Source of the DNA: Hemerocallis citrina
Lineage: Eukaryota; Streptophyta; Magnoliopsida; Asparagales; Asphodelaceae
Reading direction: 5' to 3'
NCBI GenBank assembly: GCA_017893485.1
Contig: JACEHZ010000596.1
Location: 372,001-436,000 of the forward strand
Length of the DNA: 64,000 nucleotides
The translations under genes and the position numbers were made by a program. Of the stretch, positions 53,918-64,000 are shown one piece after another; the first letter of the stretch is position 1; each line of letters begins with the position of its first letter. The notes beneath the pieces are model-generated. The model was not told where the DNA came from, did no database searches, and worked only from the letters and a program-made list of their open reading frames with translations.

Positions 53918-56900
53918 ATGGCGAGTGAAGCAGATGCAACCAAGGATGTTGCGGGATCAAGTTCTTCTAGAACAACGATTCACAACGCAAAATTTGAAGT
54001 TGAAAAATTTGATGGAACAAACAATTTCGGGATGTGGCAGTGTGAGGTGTTGGATGTTCTGGTTCAACAAGAACAAGATGTTGCTTTGGAGGAAGAAAAA
54101 CCAAAGAATATGTCCAATGTAGATTGGAAGAAGTTGAACCGAGTTGCGTGTGGGACTATTTGGCTCTTTATCGCGAAGGCTCAGAAGTACGATTTGATGA
54201 GGGATACCATGGCTGCGGTGTTGTGGAAGAAACTCGAAGACAAATACATGAGAAAAAGTTTGGAGAATCGGCTGTATTTGAAGAAGAGACTTTTTCGCTT
54301 CACCTATACTGAAGGTATGTCTATGAACGCTCATGTTGAATCATTTAATAAATTATTGGCTGATTTGTTAAATTTGGATGAGCAAATTAAAGATGAAGAT
54401 AAAGTCCTAATTCTGTTGAATTCATTACCCGAATGTTATGATCATTTAGCAACAACTTTAATATATGGAAAAGATACTGTTAAATATGAAGATGTTGCAA
54501 ATGCTCTGTTGAATAATGAAACTAGGAGAAGGGATAAAATGGTTGATAGAGAAACTTCTGAAGCATTGATTGTAAGGGGCAGAACTGAGACCAGATCTGA
54601 GACCAAATCTGGGAATAAAGGAAACAAATCTCGTTTCAGATCGAGAGGAGTTTCAAAGGACATGAAGATACCAGCCAGAGATGAATGTGCTTTCTGTCAT
54701 GAAAAGGGGCATTGAAAAAGGGATTGTCCGAAGCTGCGAAATAAGGGTAATTCGACTGCAAATGTGACTGTTGATAAGTTAGATAGTGATGATGATTTTT
54801 CCTTTGCACTTGCTGCTAGTCCCTCACTTTATCAAGAAGTATGGTTTCTTGATACAGCAGCCTCCTATCATATGTCTTGGAAAAAGGAGTGGTTTACTTC
54901 CTTAGAGTATATGGATGGTGGAGTAGTTTTGATGGGAAATGATGCGCCTTGTAAGAAGGTAGGAATCAGGAAGATTGAATTGCTAATGCACGATGGTCTT
55001 ATTAGGGAGCTTTCAGATGTATGGTATGTTCCAGATTTGAAAAAGAATTTGATTTCACTTGGTGTTTTGGAGGCCAGTGGAATGAAATTTGCTAGTGAAG
55101 GTGGCATTCTGAAGGTGACTAACGGAGCACTTGTGGTGATGAAAGGGCAAAGGAAAAGGAACTTGTTTTTCTTGCAGGGAAAAACATATTTGGGTCAGGC
55201 TGCCAGTGTAACTGAAAAGCCTAAACAGGTTGTTCCCGACTCTACAAGGTTGTGGCATATGCGACTCGGGCATGCAGGAGAAAAGGCCTTGCAGGGGCTT
55301 GTGAAGCAAGGGTTGCTTAAAGATGCTAAAGGTTGCAAGTTGGAATTTTGTGAACATTGTGTTTTAGGTAAGCAAACTAGAGTGAAATTTGGTACAGCTG
55401 TACATCAGACAAAGGGTATCCTCGATTATGTGCACACAGATGTTTGGGGCCCTACTCAGACACCTTCTATGAGTGGTAGACACTGGTTTGTTACATTTGT
55501 TGATGACTACTCCAGACGAGTTTGGGTATATACCATGAAACACAAAGATGAAGTTTTGACATTGTTCACAAGTTGGAAGAAGAAAGTTGAAAACCAGACT
55601 GGAAGGAAGATTAAGGTTCTGAGATCAGATAATGGAGGGGAATACAAGAACGATCCGTTTCTGAAATTGTGTGAAGATGAAGGGATCCAGAGGCACTTCA
55701 CAGTTAGAAAGACTCCACAACAAAATGGGGTTGCAGAAAGGATGAACAGAACTTTACTTGAGAAGGTGAGATGTATGCTAGCACAGTCTGGATTGAAGAA
55801 GACATTTTGGGCAGAAGCTGTTATATATGCAAGCCACATTGTCAACCGTTTACCATCAGCAGCACTTGAAGGCAAAACGCCTATTGAGGTATGGAGTGGT
55901 AAACCTGCATCTGATTATAGTTTTTTGCATATATTTGGTTGTCCTGCTTATTTTCATGTAACTGAAACTAAACTTGATGCAAGAGCCAAAAAGGCTATAT
56001 TTGTTGGTTTTAGTACTGGTGTCAAAGGTTACAGGTTGTGGTGTCCAGAACAGAAAAAGTTAGTAATCAGCAGAGATGTTACCTTTGATGAGACCAGCAT
56101 GATTAGCTCTGGACAGTTGACTGACAAGTGCTCTCAGTCGACTGGTGATCAAGAGAAGCAGAAGATTAGCTCGGGACAGTCGACTGACAAGTGCTCTCAG
56201 TCGACTGGTTCGAGAGTTCTCCAACAGGTGGAGTTAGAAAAGCTTTCAGTTGAAAATCCTACTCCTGCCCAAAATGAAGATGATGTGGTTGATACTGAGG
56301 ATGAGGAAGAAGTTCTTATCCAAGACCCTACCCAGCAGGAAGAATTAATTGCAGCAAGAAGGCAAAGAAGAGATATCAAACGACCATCTCGCTTTACAGA
56401 AACAGTTGCATTTGCTCTTCCCATTGTTGATGATGAAGTTCCCTCCAACTTCAAAGAAGCCACTAGAAGTTTTGAAAATGCAGATTGGAAAGTTGCTATG
56501 GATGAAGAGATGAACTCTCTTCATAAGAACAAGACTTGGGATCTAGTGCAATTGCCAAAGGGGAAGAAAGCCATCGGTTGCAAGTGGGTGTATACGAAGA
56601 AAGAAGGTCCAAAAGACAGTGTTCGGTTCAAGGCTAGACTAGTTGCAAAGGGGTATGCTCAACAGGAAGGAATTGACTATAATGAAGTGTTCTCTCCGGT
56701 TGTGAAGCATCCTTCTATTCGGATTTTGTTGGCATTAGTAGCACAGTTTGATCTTGAATTGACACAGATGGATGTGAAGACTGCATTCTTACATGGGGAC
56801 CTAGATGAAGAAATTTATATGTTGCAGCCAGATGGGTATAAGATTGCTGGGAAGGAAAGTTCTGTTTGCAGGTTGAAAAAGTCTCTCTATGGGTTGAAGC

Positions 56901-58006
56901 AATCTCCAAGGCAGTGGTATTTGAGGTTTGATCAGTTTATGAAAGTGCAGAAATATTCCAGAAGTGAGTATGATCATTGTGTCTACTTCAGAAAATTGCA
57001 GGATAGCTCTTTCATATATCTGTTATTATATGTGGATGACATGTTGATTGCCTCTAAAAATGCTAAGGAGATTCAAAATTTGAAGAATCAGCTGAGTTCT
57101 GAATTCGAGATGAAGGATCTTGGTGAAGCCAAGAAGATACTTGGGATGGAGATAGCTAGAGACAGAGCAAAGGGCATAGTGAGTTTGACACAGAAGCAAT
57201 ATCTCTTGAAGGTGCTGAAACGGTTTGGTATAGATGAGAAAACTAAACCAGTCAGTACACCCTTAGCCACTCATTTCAGAATTAGTGCTTCTCAGTCTCC
57301 AAGTACAGATGAAGAGAGACAGTATATGGCTAATGTACCTTACACTAGTGTGGTTGGCAGTTTGATGTATGTCATGGTTTGTACTCGACCAGACATCTCT
57401 CAGGCGGTGAGTATGGTTAGTCGATATATGCATGATCCAGGCAGAGAGCATTGGCAAGCGGCTAAGTGGATTTTAAGGTACATAAGTGGCACCACAGATG
57501 TGGGTTTGAAGTTTGAGAGGGATAACAATATTAGCAGATTATTGGTGGGTTATGTTGATTCTGACTATGCAGGTGATCTAGATAAGAGGCGGTCTACTAC
57601 AGGCTATTTGTTTACTATGGCTAGAGCACCTATAAGTTGGAGGTCCAATTTGCAGTCCACTGTAGCATTGTCTACTACTGAGGCTGAATACATGGCAGTT
57701 GCTGAGGCCATGAAGGAAGCCATTTGGATTCATGGACTTTTGAAGAGCTTGGGAATTCATCGGGAGAAGGTGGAGGTACACTGTGACAGTCAAAGTGCTA
57801 TCCATTTAGCGAAGAACCAAGTTCATCATTCGAGGACCAAACATATTGATGTCCGTTATCATTTTGTGCGTGATTTGATAAAGGATGGTGATATTCTTCT
57901 GGTGAAGATTGGGACAGCTGATAATCCTGCTGATATGTTGACCAAAATTGTTGGGGCAGCCAAGTTCAAGCATTGCATGAACCTGGCTAATATTTTGCAT
58001 GTTTGA
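53918..58006 (+). pseudogene. Copia gag-pol polyprotein with one TGA in the zinc knuckle
   Basis: One frame of 1,362 sense codons with a single TGA at 54713-54715. The knuckle reads CAFCHEKGH-stop-KRDC, where tryptophan (TGG) is normal, so one G-to-A change broke it. Gag is MWQCEVLDVLVQQ.. to LIYGKDTVKYEDV. After the stop: protease (WFLDTAASYHMS, with DTAA for the usual D-S/T-G-A), GAG-pre-integrase (LWHMRLGHAG), integrase (HTDVWGP, RSDNGGEY, AERMNR), RT (QMDVKTAFLHGDL, LLYVDDMLIAS) and RNase H (YVDSDYAGD, STTEAEY, VHCDSQ, PADMLTK). The frame between integrase and RT encodes two SSGQxTDKCSQSTG repeats, whose DNA again contains CAGTCGACTG. Confidence 0.94.
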
Positions 58007-58173
58007 TGATTTGGCATGGGCGGTTGGGATGGTGCTTTGCTATTGGTCTGCTTAGTATGTGATATCATACTAAGGTGGAGTTTGTTTTTGTTGCATATGA
58101 TGATAAGCATTTGTTTTGGAGTATTTTTTGGAGATTGCTTGGGCAACTTGGAAGATCTCGCCAATGTGGAGAT

Positions 58174-58702
58174 TGTAGGATAATGGCTCGATTCTGGTTC
58201 AGTTTGTTTATATCCATCGTAACTGCAGCGATCGGAAGTTTCAGTACACCAGTCGACTGGTCTATGGGTTTCAGTCGACTGATCAGAGAGGAGTTCCAAA
58301 GGCTAAGGTTACAGCAGCAGGGTACACCAGTCGACTGGCATATGGGTCTCAGTCGACTGTCCAGAACTAATTACCAGTCGACTGATAGGAGACCAGTCGA
58401 CTGTCGGCGGGTTTGTAAACCAGAATAGGCCCATTTCGAAAAGCCCAGTAGTTTCCCTATAAATACACCCGTTAGGGTTTTGTAAAGAGTAACACCTCTA
58501 TTCGAATTTTGCAGCCGTCATCTTTGTAAGGGTTTGTTTTTCGCCCATTGGTGATTATAGTAGAAGAAACCCCAACCGCCCTGTGGATGTAGGCACTTGT
58601 TTTGCCGAACCACGTAAATCTTTGTGTCCTTGTGTTTGTTTGTTTTCTGGTTTTTCGCTATTTCTCTCTTTGATTGGTGGTTCATTCGTATTCCGCACAA
58701 CA
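58174..58702 (+). repeat. 3' LTR of the GTTGT copia element
   Basis: Matches the 5' LTR apart from four substitutions (for example TATATCC for TATACCC, GCAGCGA for GCAGGGA, TTTCAG for TTCCAG, ATTCCGC for ATTTCGC). Retains the six palindromes and the TATA box. Confidence 0.96.
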
Positions 58703-59997
58703 GTTGTCTAAAATGAATCTGTCTTTTATAAAACCTGATTGAGCAAGATCAATCAAAGGAGTGAAAACCGTGCTGACACAGTTAGCAAGCACTTTCATGA
58801 TGATTTTAAAAAGTGCAATAAGAAGGCTAATCGGTCTGAAAGCCGATACCTTATTAGCGCCAATAAATTTTGGAATAAGAACTATATGAGCATAGTTAAT
58901 CCTATCGAAGGACAGATGCACATGAAAAGATTGGTGAACATATGGAATAGATCGTTTATAAGTTGATCCCAAAATTTTTGGAAGAAGAAAGAAGGAAAAC
59001 CGTCGGGACCAGGAGTACAGTCACTGCGCATGGAGAAAATGGCCAATTTAATTTCACCTAAGAAAAAGGGAGCTTCAATAGAGGAAAGATCATGATGTTC
59101 CACACCATAAAGGTAATCCCAGTCGAGATGGATATGGGGAGAGAAAGAGGAGCACACAGGGTTTTTGAAGAAGGAACGAAATGTCTAATGAAATTCTTCA
59201 TTAGAGTATAATTCTATATTCTTATGTAAAACGGAAGAAATCTGATCACATCTTTGACGGTGGGAGGCAAAGTAATGAAAAAAGGAAGTGTTGCAATCAC
59301 CGGCTTAGAGCCATTTGAGTTTAGCACACTGAGCCCATTTTATATGATCAATATGAAGAATGTAATTAAATTTATTCTTACAATCATTCCTCTTCATGCG
59401 ATCGTTACCCGAAATATGACCCTGGTATTCTAATGGGTCAATAGATTGAATAGTAGAGAGTAAAAAAATTGAGTACGAGAGAGTTTCTGAATCTCTCTTT
59501 ACGCCAAATTTTACACTCATGCTTAACAGCATGAAGTTTAAGAATAATCCGGCCCATACTCTGAGAACCAACAATCAAGGAAAGGCAATTGATAATGAGA
59601 TTGACAAAAATCTGATCCTCCAACCATAATTTCTCAAAACGGAATTTGTAAGTTTTGGAGATGTTAAAATTAGAATGTAACCCAATACGGATGTGATCAG
59701 AACATGGATTAGGATAGGCTTGAACAATGATTTATGGAAACAGGGGATCCATTCTTAGGAAACTAAGAAACGGTCCAATTTAGCCATAGAGGGGAGAAGT
59801 CGCATGTTGGACCACGTGAACGATCTACCATTAATATGTAGGTCAATGAGATCAAGATCTCGAATACAATCATTGAAAGACTGAGAGTCAGTTATCAAAT
59901 CTTTCATGTTGAAATCTAATAACGTTAAAGTCTCCACAGAATATCCATAATCCATTAATAGAACCAGAAAAGGAATGAAATTCGATCTAGAATTCAA
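58703..59997 (-). pseudogene. LINE ORF2: endonuclease end and start of reverse transcriptase
   Basis: Minus-strand frames in order: the endonuclease C-terminus (LDLIDLHINGRSFTWSNMR, then SMAKLDRFLVS, 59997-59755); the linker (HIKWAQCAKLKWL, 59305 region); RT fingers (SMRSDCTPGPDGFPSFFFQKFW, 59157-58882); and RT (HIVLIPKF, AFRPISLL, 58972-58703). Several stops and frame shifts are present. It is cut at 58703 by the copia element and resumes at 53352. Confidence 0.85.
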
Positions 59998-60646
59998 GAC
60001 AACGGTAAACAGATACTACACTAAGGGTTAAATTCAAGCCACTGCAGAGTAACCAGAAGAAAGAATTTAAGATGACGAACAGAGACTAAATGGAAAGTAG
60101 ATAATCTAAAACCAAGCATGATACCACCAAAAGATTGAATAGAGTCAAGGTTAATCCATTACATCAACCTATTGCCCCCAAATGAACGAGTAATAGCAGG
60201 GTGAATCGAATCGAGTTTTGTTTCCTGAATGGAAAAAATATCATAATGAATAGAGGTGATCATATGAGAGATAGCTTCTTGTTTGTGGGAGCTACCCAAC
60301 ACACAAATATTCCAAGATTAATTAATCATGATGATAGTATTTAACACTAGCTCTAGAAAATTCAGAGTGACAGATGGATTAGCAGATATCAGAGTGCATT
60401 ATCGAAAACAAAGCCCATACCAGAAGCCAGATCTATCATTTCCAAATTAGATAAAGAGTCAAATTGAATTTGATAGACTGATCCTAGGGCATCATTAGGG
60501 TTACAATTAGCTGGAATCGGAGGAATTTCGAGGTTACAAATTTGAGCAGCTAAAGTAGCTTTGGAAGAGGAAGATAAATGAAAGTCTTTCTTAGCCCAAA
60601 TGCGAGCAGTAGTGCGAATGAGAGAAGAGTTGTATTTTTTCTTTGA

Positions 60647-61009
60647 TTACTTCCGCTTAGTTTTCAAATGAGAAAATGAAGGAGATGTAGAAAAAGGAGG
60701 AGAAGAAATTAAGATATCTGGATTATCCTCCAGGGTGGGGATCTGTTCGGAACAAACAGAGTAGTTCAAAACCTTAGAAGATTCAAGAGCAACAGAAGCC
60801 GAAGAAGAAATCTCAGTATGAAAAGATAAATAATGGTGATTAGCACATCCTAAGCATGTTAAATCCAATAAAGAGTTGGGTGATAACTGACCAGCTATAA
60901 ATTTAAATCCGTACGAACTAAAATGTTGTAAAATAGTGAATAGATTAGCATGAAATCCAAAAGAGAATATTGTGGCATCTTTAACACAGAATAAAAAACA
61001 CAAGCACAA
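60647..61009 (-). pseudogene. LINE ORF1-type C-terminal region
   Basis: The minus-strand frame reads GYKF-like LINE ORF1 wording (SSYGFKFIAGQLSPNSLLDL) followed by a CxxC (TCLGCANHHY), fitting the knuckle region of plant LINE ORF1 proteins, and a serine/proline-rich tail. Assignment rests mainly on its position directly upstream of the endonuclease region. Confidence 0.5.
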
Positions 61010-61149
61010 GCGGTGGTGATAGGATCAAAGAGATCTTTTTTTCACCAGTAAGTAGACTGTCGGAGTCAACCCAATCGGCAGAAATATGAGAAGCTTTACC
61101 AATCTGTCCCTTGGGAGAGAGAGGTTTTGTTATTGTTTTACATTCTTCT

Positions 61150-63522
61150 ACCTAAGGGACCGTTTGTTTGATAAGAAAGACCTCAGATTTAGTTTTTCTA
61201 GCATGCCACATTAGTATTCTCAATTCCATTATTTTTTATATTTTAAAATACTTTGTTTATTTGAGAGAAATAGAATTTTGTGTTACGAAAGTAAAAAGAC
61301 AGCGAGATGTAGTCGAAATCCAAGTCATATGGCTCTTTATTCATAACATATATATGGGAAAGTTAGGGTTAGAGTGTGGTTGGCCAGCCACCTAAGTAGG
61401 TGGGGTTGGGTCGTTGCCTAAATAGATGTGCATCCACCTAATAGGTGATCATAATTTGACAACACTACCCCTTGGATGCCCACTTTTAAATATTGCCTCA
61501 ATAAAAATTTTTCTTAAAAAATCCCACATTTGGGAAAAATCCTTAGCAAAAGAAAAGAGTGCAACTAATTCTTTAGGAATATAATTATTCAGGAATATGA
61601 TTCTTCAGGACTAAGTTGGTGTGACTTACATTGCCTCATTAAAAACCTTTCAAAGGAAAACTCAATGGGGAAAAAACCTTATCAAAAGAAAATAGTACAA
61701 TGTGCAAAGACATTCTTCAGGGTGTCTCCATCTGCATCTTCAGGATGCTTGCATCTGCAGGATGCTCATAAAAACTATTACATTTAGTCTTAAATCAACT
61801 TGAATGAAAAATCACTCCCCAAAAATAATACATTTAGTCACATCACAACCAAAAAATTTATCAACCTATGCATTTATATGCCTATCTGCTGAAATCTTGT
61901 TATGTCAATCTGATGTACTAACTTTTGAAATCTGGACTTTGGGATCTGTTTACATCAATCATCTTTTGTGACTTGAAGCTGGTGGGTGAAGAAAAATTTT
62001 TGTGAGATGTGCTTCATCCTATCTCTTTTGAGGCAGCTTTCTTGAGCCACACTACCGAATCCCATAGACCTTCTTCGCAGATTGGGGCAAAGTGGGATTA
62101 TACATGTTGTATTATCCTCATAAATGATTGTAGGCTTGTTTGTAACTTATAGGAGTTCGCAACTACCCTTGTTATATTGAGCTAGAGACCTTGACCATAC
62201 ACATTCTCTACTTGCTTCATGGAGTGCAGTATCTCATAATTATTGGTCGATATTGCTGCAATTGTTTATTTGGCTGATCTCCATGAGATATGTGCACCAC
62301 TGTTAAGAAAAACATATCATGTTTGTAATCTCGCCTTTGGGGATAAGAGAAATAACCTGCGTCTATATATCCAACAAGGTTAGCAAATTCACATAAATAA
62401 TATAAACCAAGATCTAGTGCATTGTGCTAAAAAGGAGTGCATATTGCACTCAAATAAGGTACTTCAAGACCCAGAATATATTTATTTTCTTCTTTCGGCC
62501 GATATGGATCCTGGTCAGCTTCTAGTGACCTTACCACCATAGGTCAACTGAGTATATCACAATCACTCATATTGAATCTCTTCAGGAGATTTTAGTATAT
62601 TGACTTGATGCAGTAAAATTCCAGTTTTACTGTGCTCGATCTGCAAGCCGAGATAAAATTTTGTTTCACACAAGTCTTTTACTCAAATTGTTCCTTAGGA
62701 TAGCTAGTAGCCTTTTCAATCTCTTCATGAGATCCGATCAAGTTTATATCATTCCTTAGACAGATATTCACTGAGCCTATTGTACCACATTCTTCCGGAT
62801 TGTTTTAGTCTATATATGGCTCATTTTAATTACAGTGCGTATTTCTAGATTTGGTTTAAATCCTTCAGGGATTTTCATATATATCTTACTGTCTAGGTTA
62901 CCATATAAGTATGATGTCATCACATTCATAAGTCTTATATCAAGTTTTTCAGAAACATGTAGACTTATCTGAATATAATGATGTTCATGACCGGAGAATA
63001 TGTTTCTTCATAATCTATTCCTGGTCTTTGGGAGAATCCTTAAGAAACCAATTTTACTTTATACCTTTGGATCTCATTCTTTTCATTTCTTACAAACACC
63101 TGTTTTAAAACCTACATGGTTTATTCCTTTTGGGGTTTATACTATAAGACCAAACACTCCACGTTTTGCTAGGGAACCTAGTTCCGCTTGAATCACATCC
63201 TTTCATTTTAGCCAATCTTGTCTCTTTCGACATTCAAAGATTATTCATGATTCAGTGTTATCTTCATTTTTATCACCCTTTTCAATCTCATTTGCTAGTG
63301 CATATGAGAAAATGTTATCCATGACAAATTATTTTCGATTCAAGTTTCTCTTGAGCATGTGTAAAATATAGATTTATCATTATTATTGGGTACTGGTTTC
63401 TCTTTCTCAGTCTCTTCTGGGATGTAAGGCATATCCTTGACTGGAGCGATATACTTTGTTTTGGAGAAATTGAATATTTGGTTCAAGACATCTTTCAGAC
63501 CGTCATGAACTCTCTCTACAGG
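61150..63522 (-). pseudogene. Degenerate copia pol remnant
   Basis: No long frame survives, but the minus strand from about 63300 down to 62200 keeps copia RT/RNase H wording across many frames. TTGCCTCATTAAAAACC at 61630 resembles the leader or LTR-proximal sequence of such elements. I could not find LTRs or a TSD. 61150-61600 shows nothing recognisable apart from AT-rich DNA. Confidence 0.45.
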
Positions 63523-63646
63523 TGTAATACCCTGATTTTCATTTATGAAAATTATTATTTTGTACTATTATTTTTTTGTACATATTGTACACGTACAATT
63601 TTGCAGTATAAAATCTTATAATTATTTTCATTACATAGACAAATGA

Positions 63647-63693
<47 letters not shown>

Positions 63694-64000
63694 TCCTCTA
63701 TTTGTTTTTATCAAAGCCCATTTTCCCTTAATAAACATAAGTTTCTTTTATAACCCAATTTAATTTATGTTTTTGTAAACTAATTTGGCCCATTAGATAA
63801 AGGCCCATGAGTTTATTTTCTCTTTTAAATACAACTTGTAATGTAGACAATTTTTTAGATTATTTTTATAAAGAATAAAATGTACAACTTTTAAAATGGG
63901 GGACTATTGAATGCACATGCATTGCACGTACACGTGTATTGTGCACTTCATTTTGGCCGGTTTTGAATGGGAGCGAAAAAAAAGAGAAGTGGAGTTTGTG
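63523..64000 (+). repeat. Start of a gypsy-type LTR, cut by the window end
   Basis: TGTAATACCCTGATTTTC is a typical gypsy LTR start (compare TGTAACACCCTG at 48945). It contains a TA microsatellite at 63648-63690 and no frame of note. The far end is outside the window. Confidence 0.5.

Larger units (their letters stand above)
53353..58702 (+). mobile_element. Young Ty1/copia element, TSD GTTGT
   Basis: LTRs 53353-53881 and 58174-58702 (529 bp each) differ at four bases by eye. Flanks are GTTGT (53348-53352 and 58703-58707). The primer site TGGTATCAGAGC is at 53884-53895 and the polypurine tract GTGGAGAT ends at 58173. The frame 53918-58006 is gag-pol with one stop. It interrupts the LINE reverse transcriptase. 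Confidence 0.96.
41613..61100 (-). mobile_element. L1-type LINE, interrupted three times
   Basis: Four minus-strand pieces join into one element of about 5.3 kb: about 61100-58708 (ORF1 end, endonuclease, RT start), 53352-52937 (RT middle), 48944-47052 (RT end and zf-RVT) and 42205-41613 (3' region and poly(A)). Between them lie a copia element, a solo LTR and another copia element, each with its own TSD, so the reading order across junctions is preserved. The 3' end is a T-run on the plus strand (41613-41622) next to a hairpin GAGTCAACCGACTC. The 5' boundary near 61100 and a LINE TSD could not be fixed. Confidence 0.85.

Overview
This is plant nuclear DNA, almost certainly from an angiosperm. 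It has spliced genes with GT/AG introns, plant Ty1/copia, Ty3/gypsy-like, LINE, MULE, PIF/Harbinger, hAT and Helitron-type repeats, and a lignin/flavonoid-pathway gene. It is very AT-rich, with many TA microsatellites. I can support only one apparently functional host gene: a class II-type 4-coumarate:CoA ligase (4CL) on the minus strand at 5914-15600. It has six exons, 558 codons and a 7.0-kb first intron full of mobile-element debris. Nearly everything else is transposable elements nested inside one another. Many boundaries can be fixed to the base from target-site duplications (TSDs).

Layout. 1-5398: 3' end of a broken Ty1/copia element whose 3' LTR was split by a gypsy-type solo LTR (777-2033) and by an internally deleted minus-strand copia element (2152-5125, TSD GTTGG). 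5914-15600: 4CL. Intron 1 holds a Mutator-type MITE, Helitron-like tails, foldback elements and a Harbinger-type MITE. Only about 125 bp of non-repeat sequence lies upstream of the 4CL ATG, and it contains an AC-III (MYB) element and a TATA-like box. 15725-23170: a repeat copy also present, inverted, in 4CL intron 1, carrying two Harbinger-type MITEs. The second MITE is split by a young copia element (16670-22585, LTRs differing at 1 of 267 bases, one stop codon in gag). 23221-23419: hAT MITE. 25319-25754: Helitron-like element.

25891-38143: a 12.3-kb Mutator-like element (MULE). Its terminal inverted repeats are about 2 kb and are themselves made of ~340-bp tandem units, each containing a foldback. 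Inside are a decayed FAR1-type transposase (+), arrays of double-hairpin repeats, telomere-like repeats, a Harbinger-like element that has captured two villin exons, and a decayed plant-mobile-domain (PMD) gene on the minus strand. 38361-38930: a long near-identical inverted repeat with a microsatellite loop.

41613 to about 61100: one minus-strand L1-type LINE of about 5.3 kb net, cut into four pieces by three later insertions. These are an apparently intact copia element with identical LTRs (42206-47046, TSD GAGGG, non-TG..CA LTR ends), a 4-kb gypsy-type solo LTR (48945-52931, TSD GGTTT, itself containing a short LINE-type insertion with a 16-bp TSD), and a young copia element with one TGA in its zinc knuckle (53353-58702, TSD GTTGT). 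61600-63520 is a degenerate minus-strand copia remnant, and a further gypsy-like LTR begins at 63523 and runs off the window.

The most unusual items are the MULE that pairs a FAR1-type transposase with a PMD gene inside foldback-tandem TIRs, the villin gene fragment carried by a Harbinger-like element, the intact copia element with TA..TA LTR ends, and the near-total replacement of 4CL upstream and intron sequence by mobile elements.
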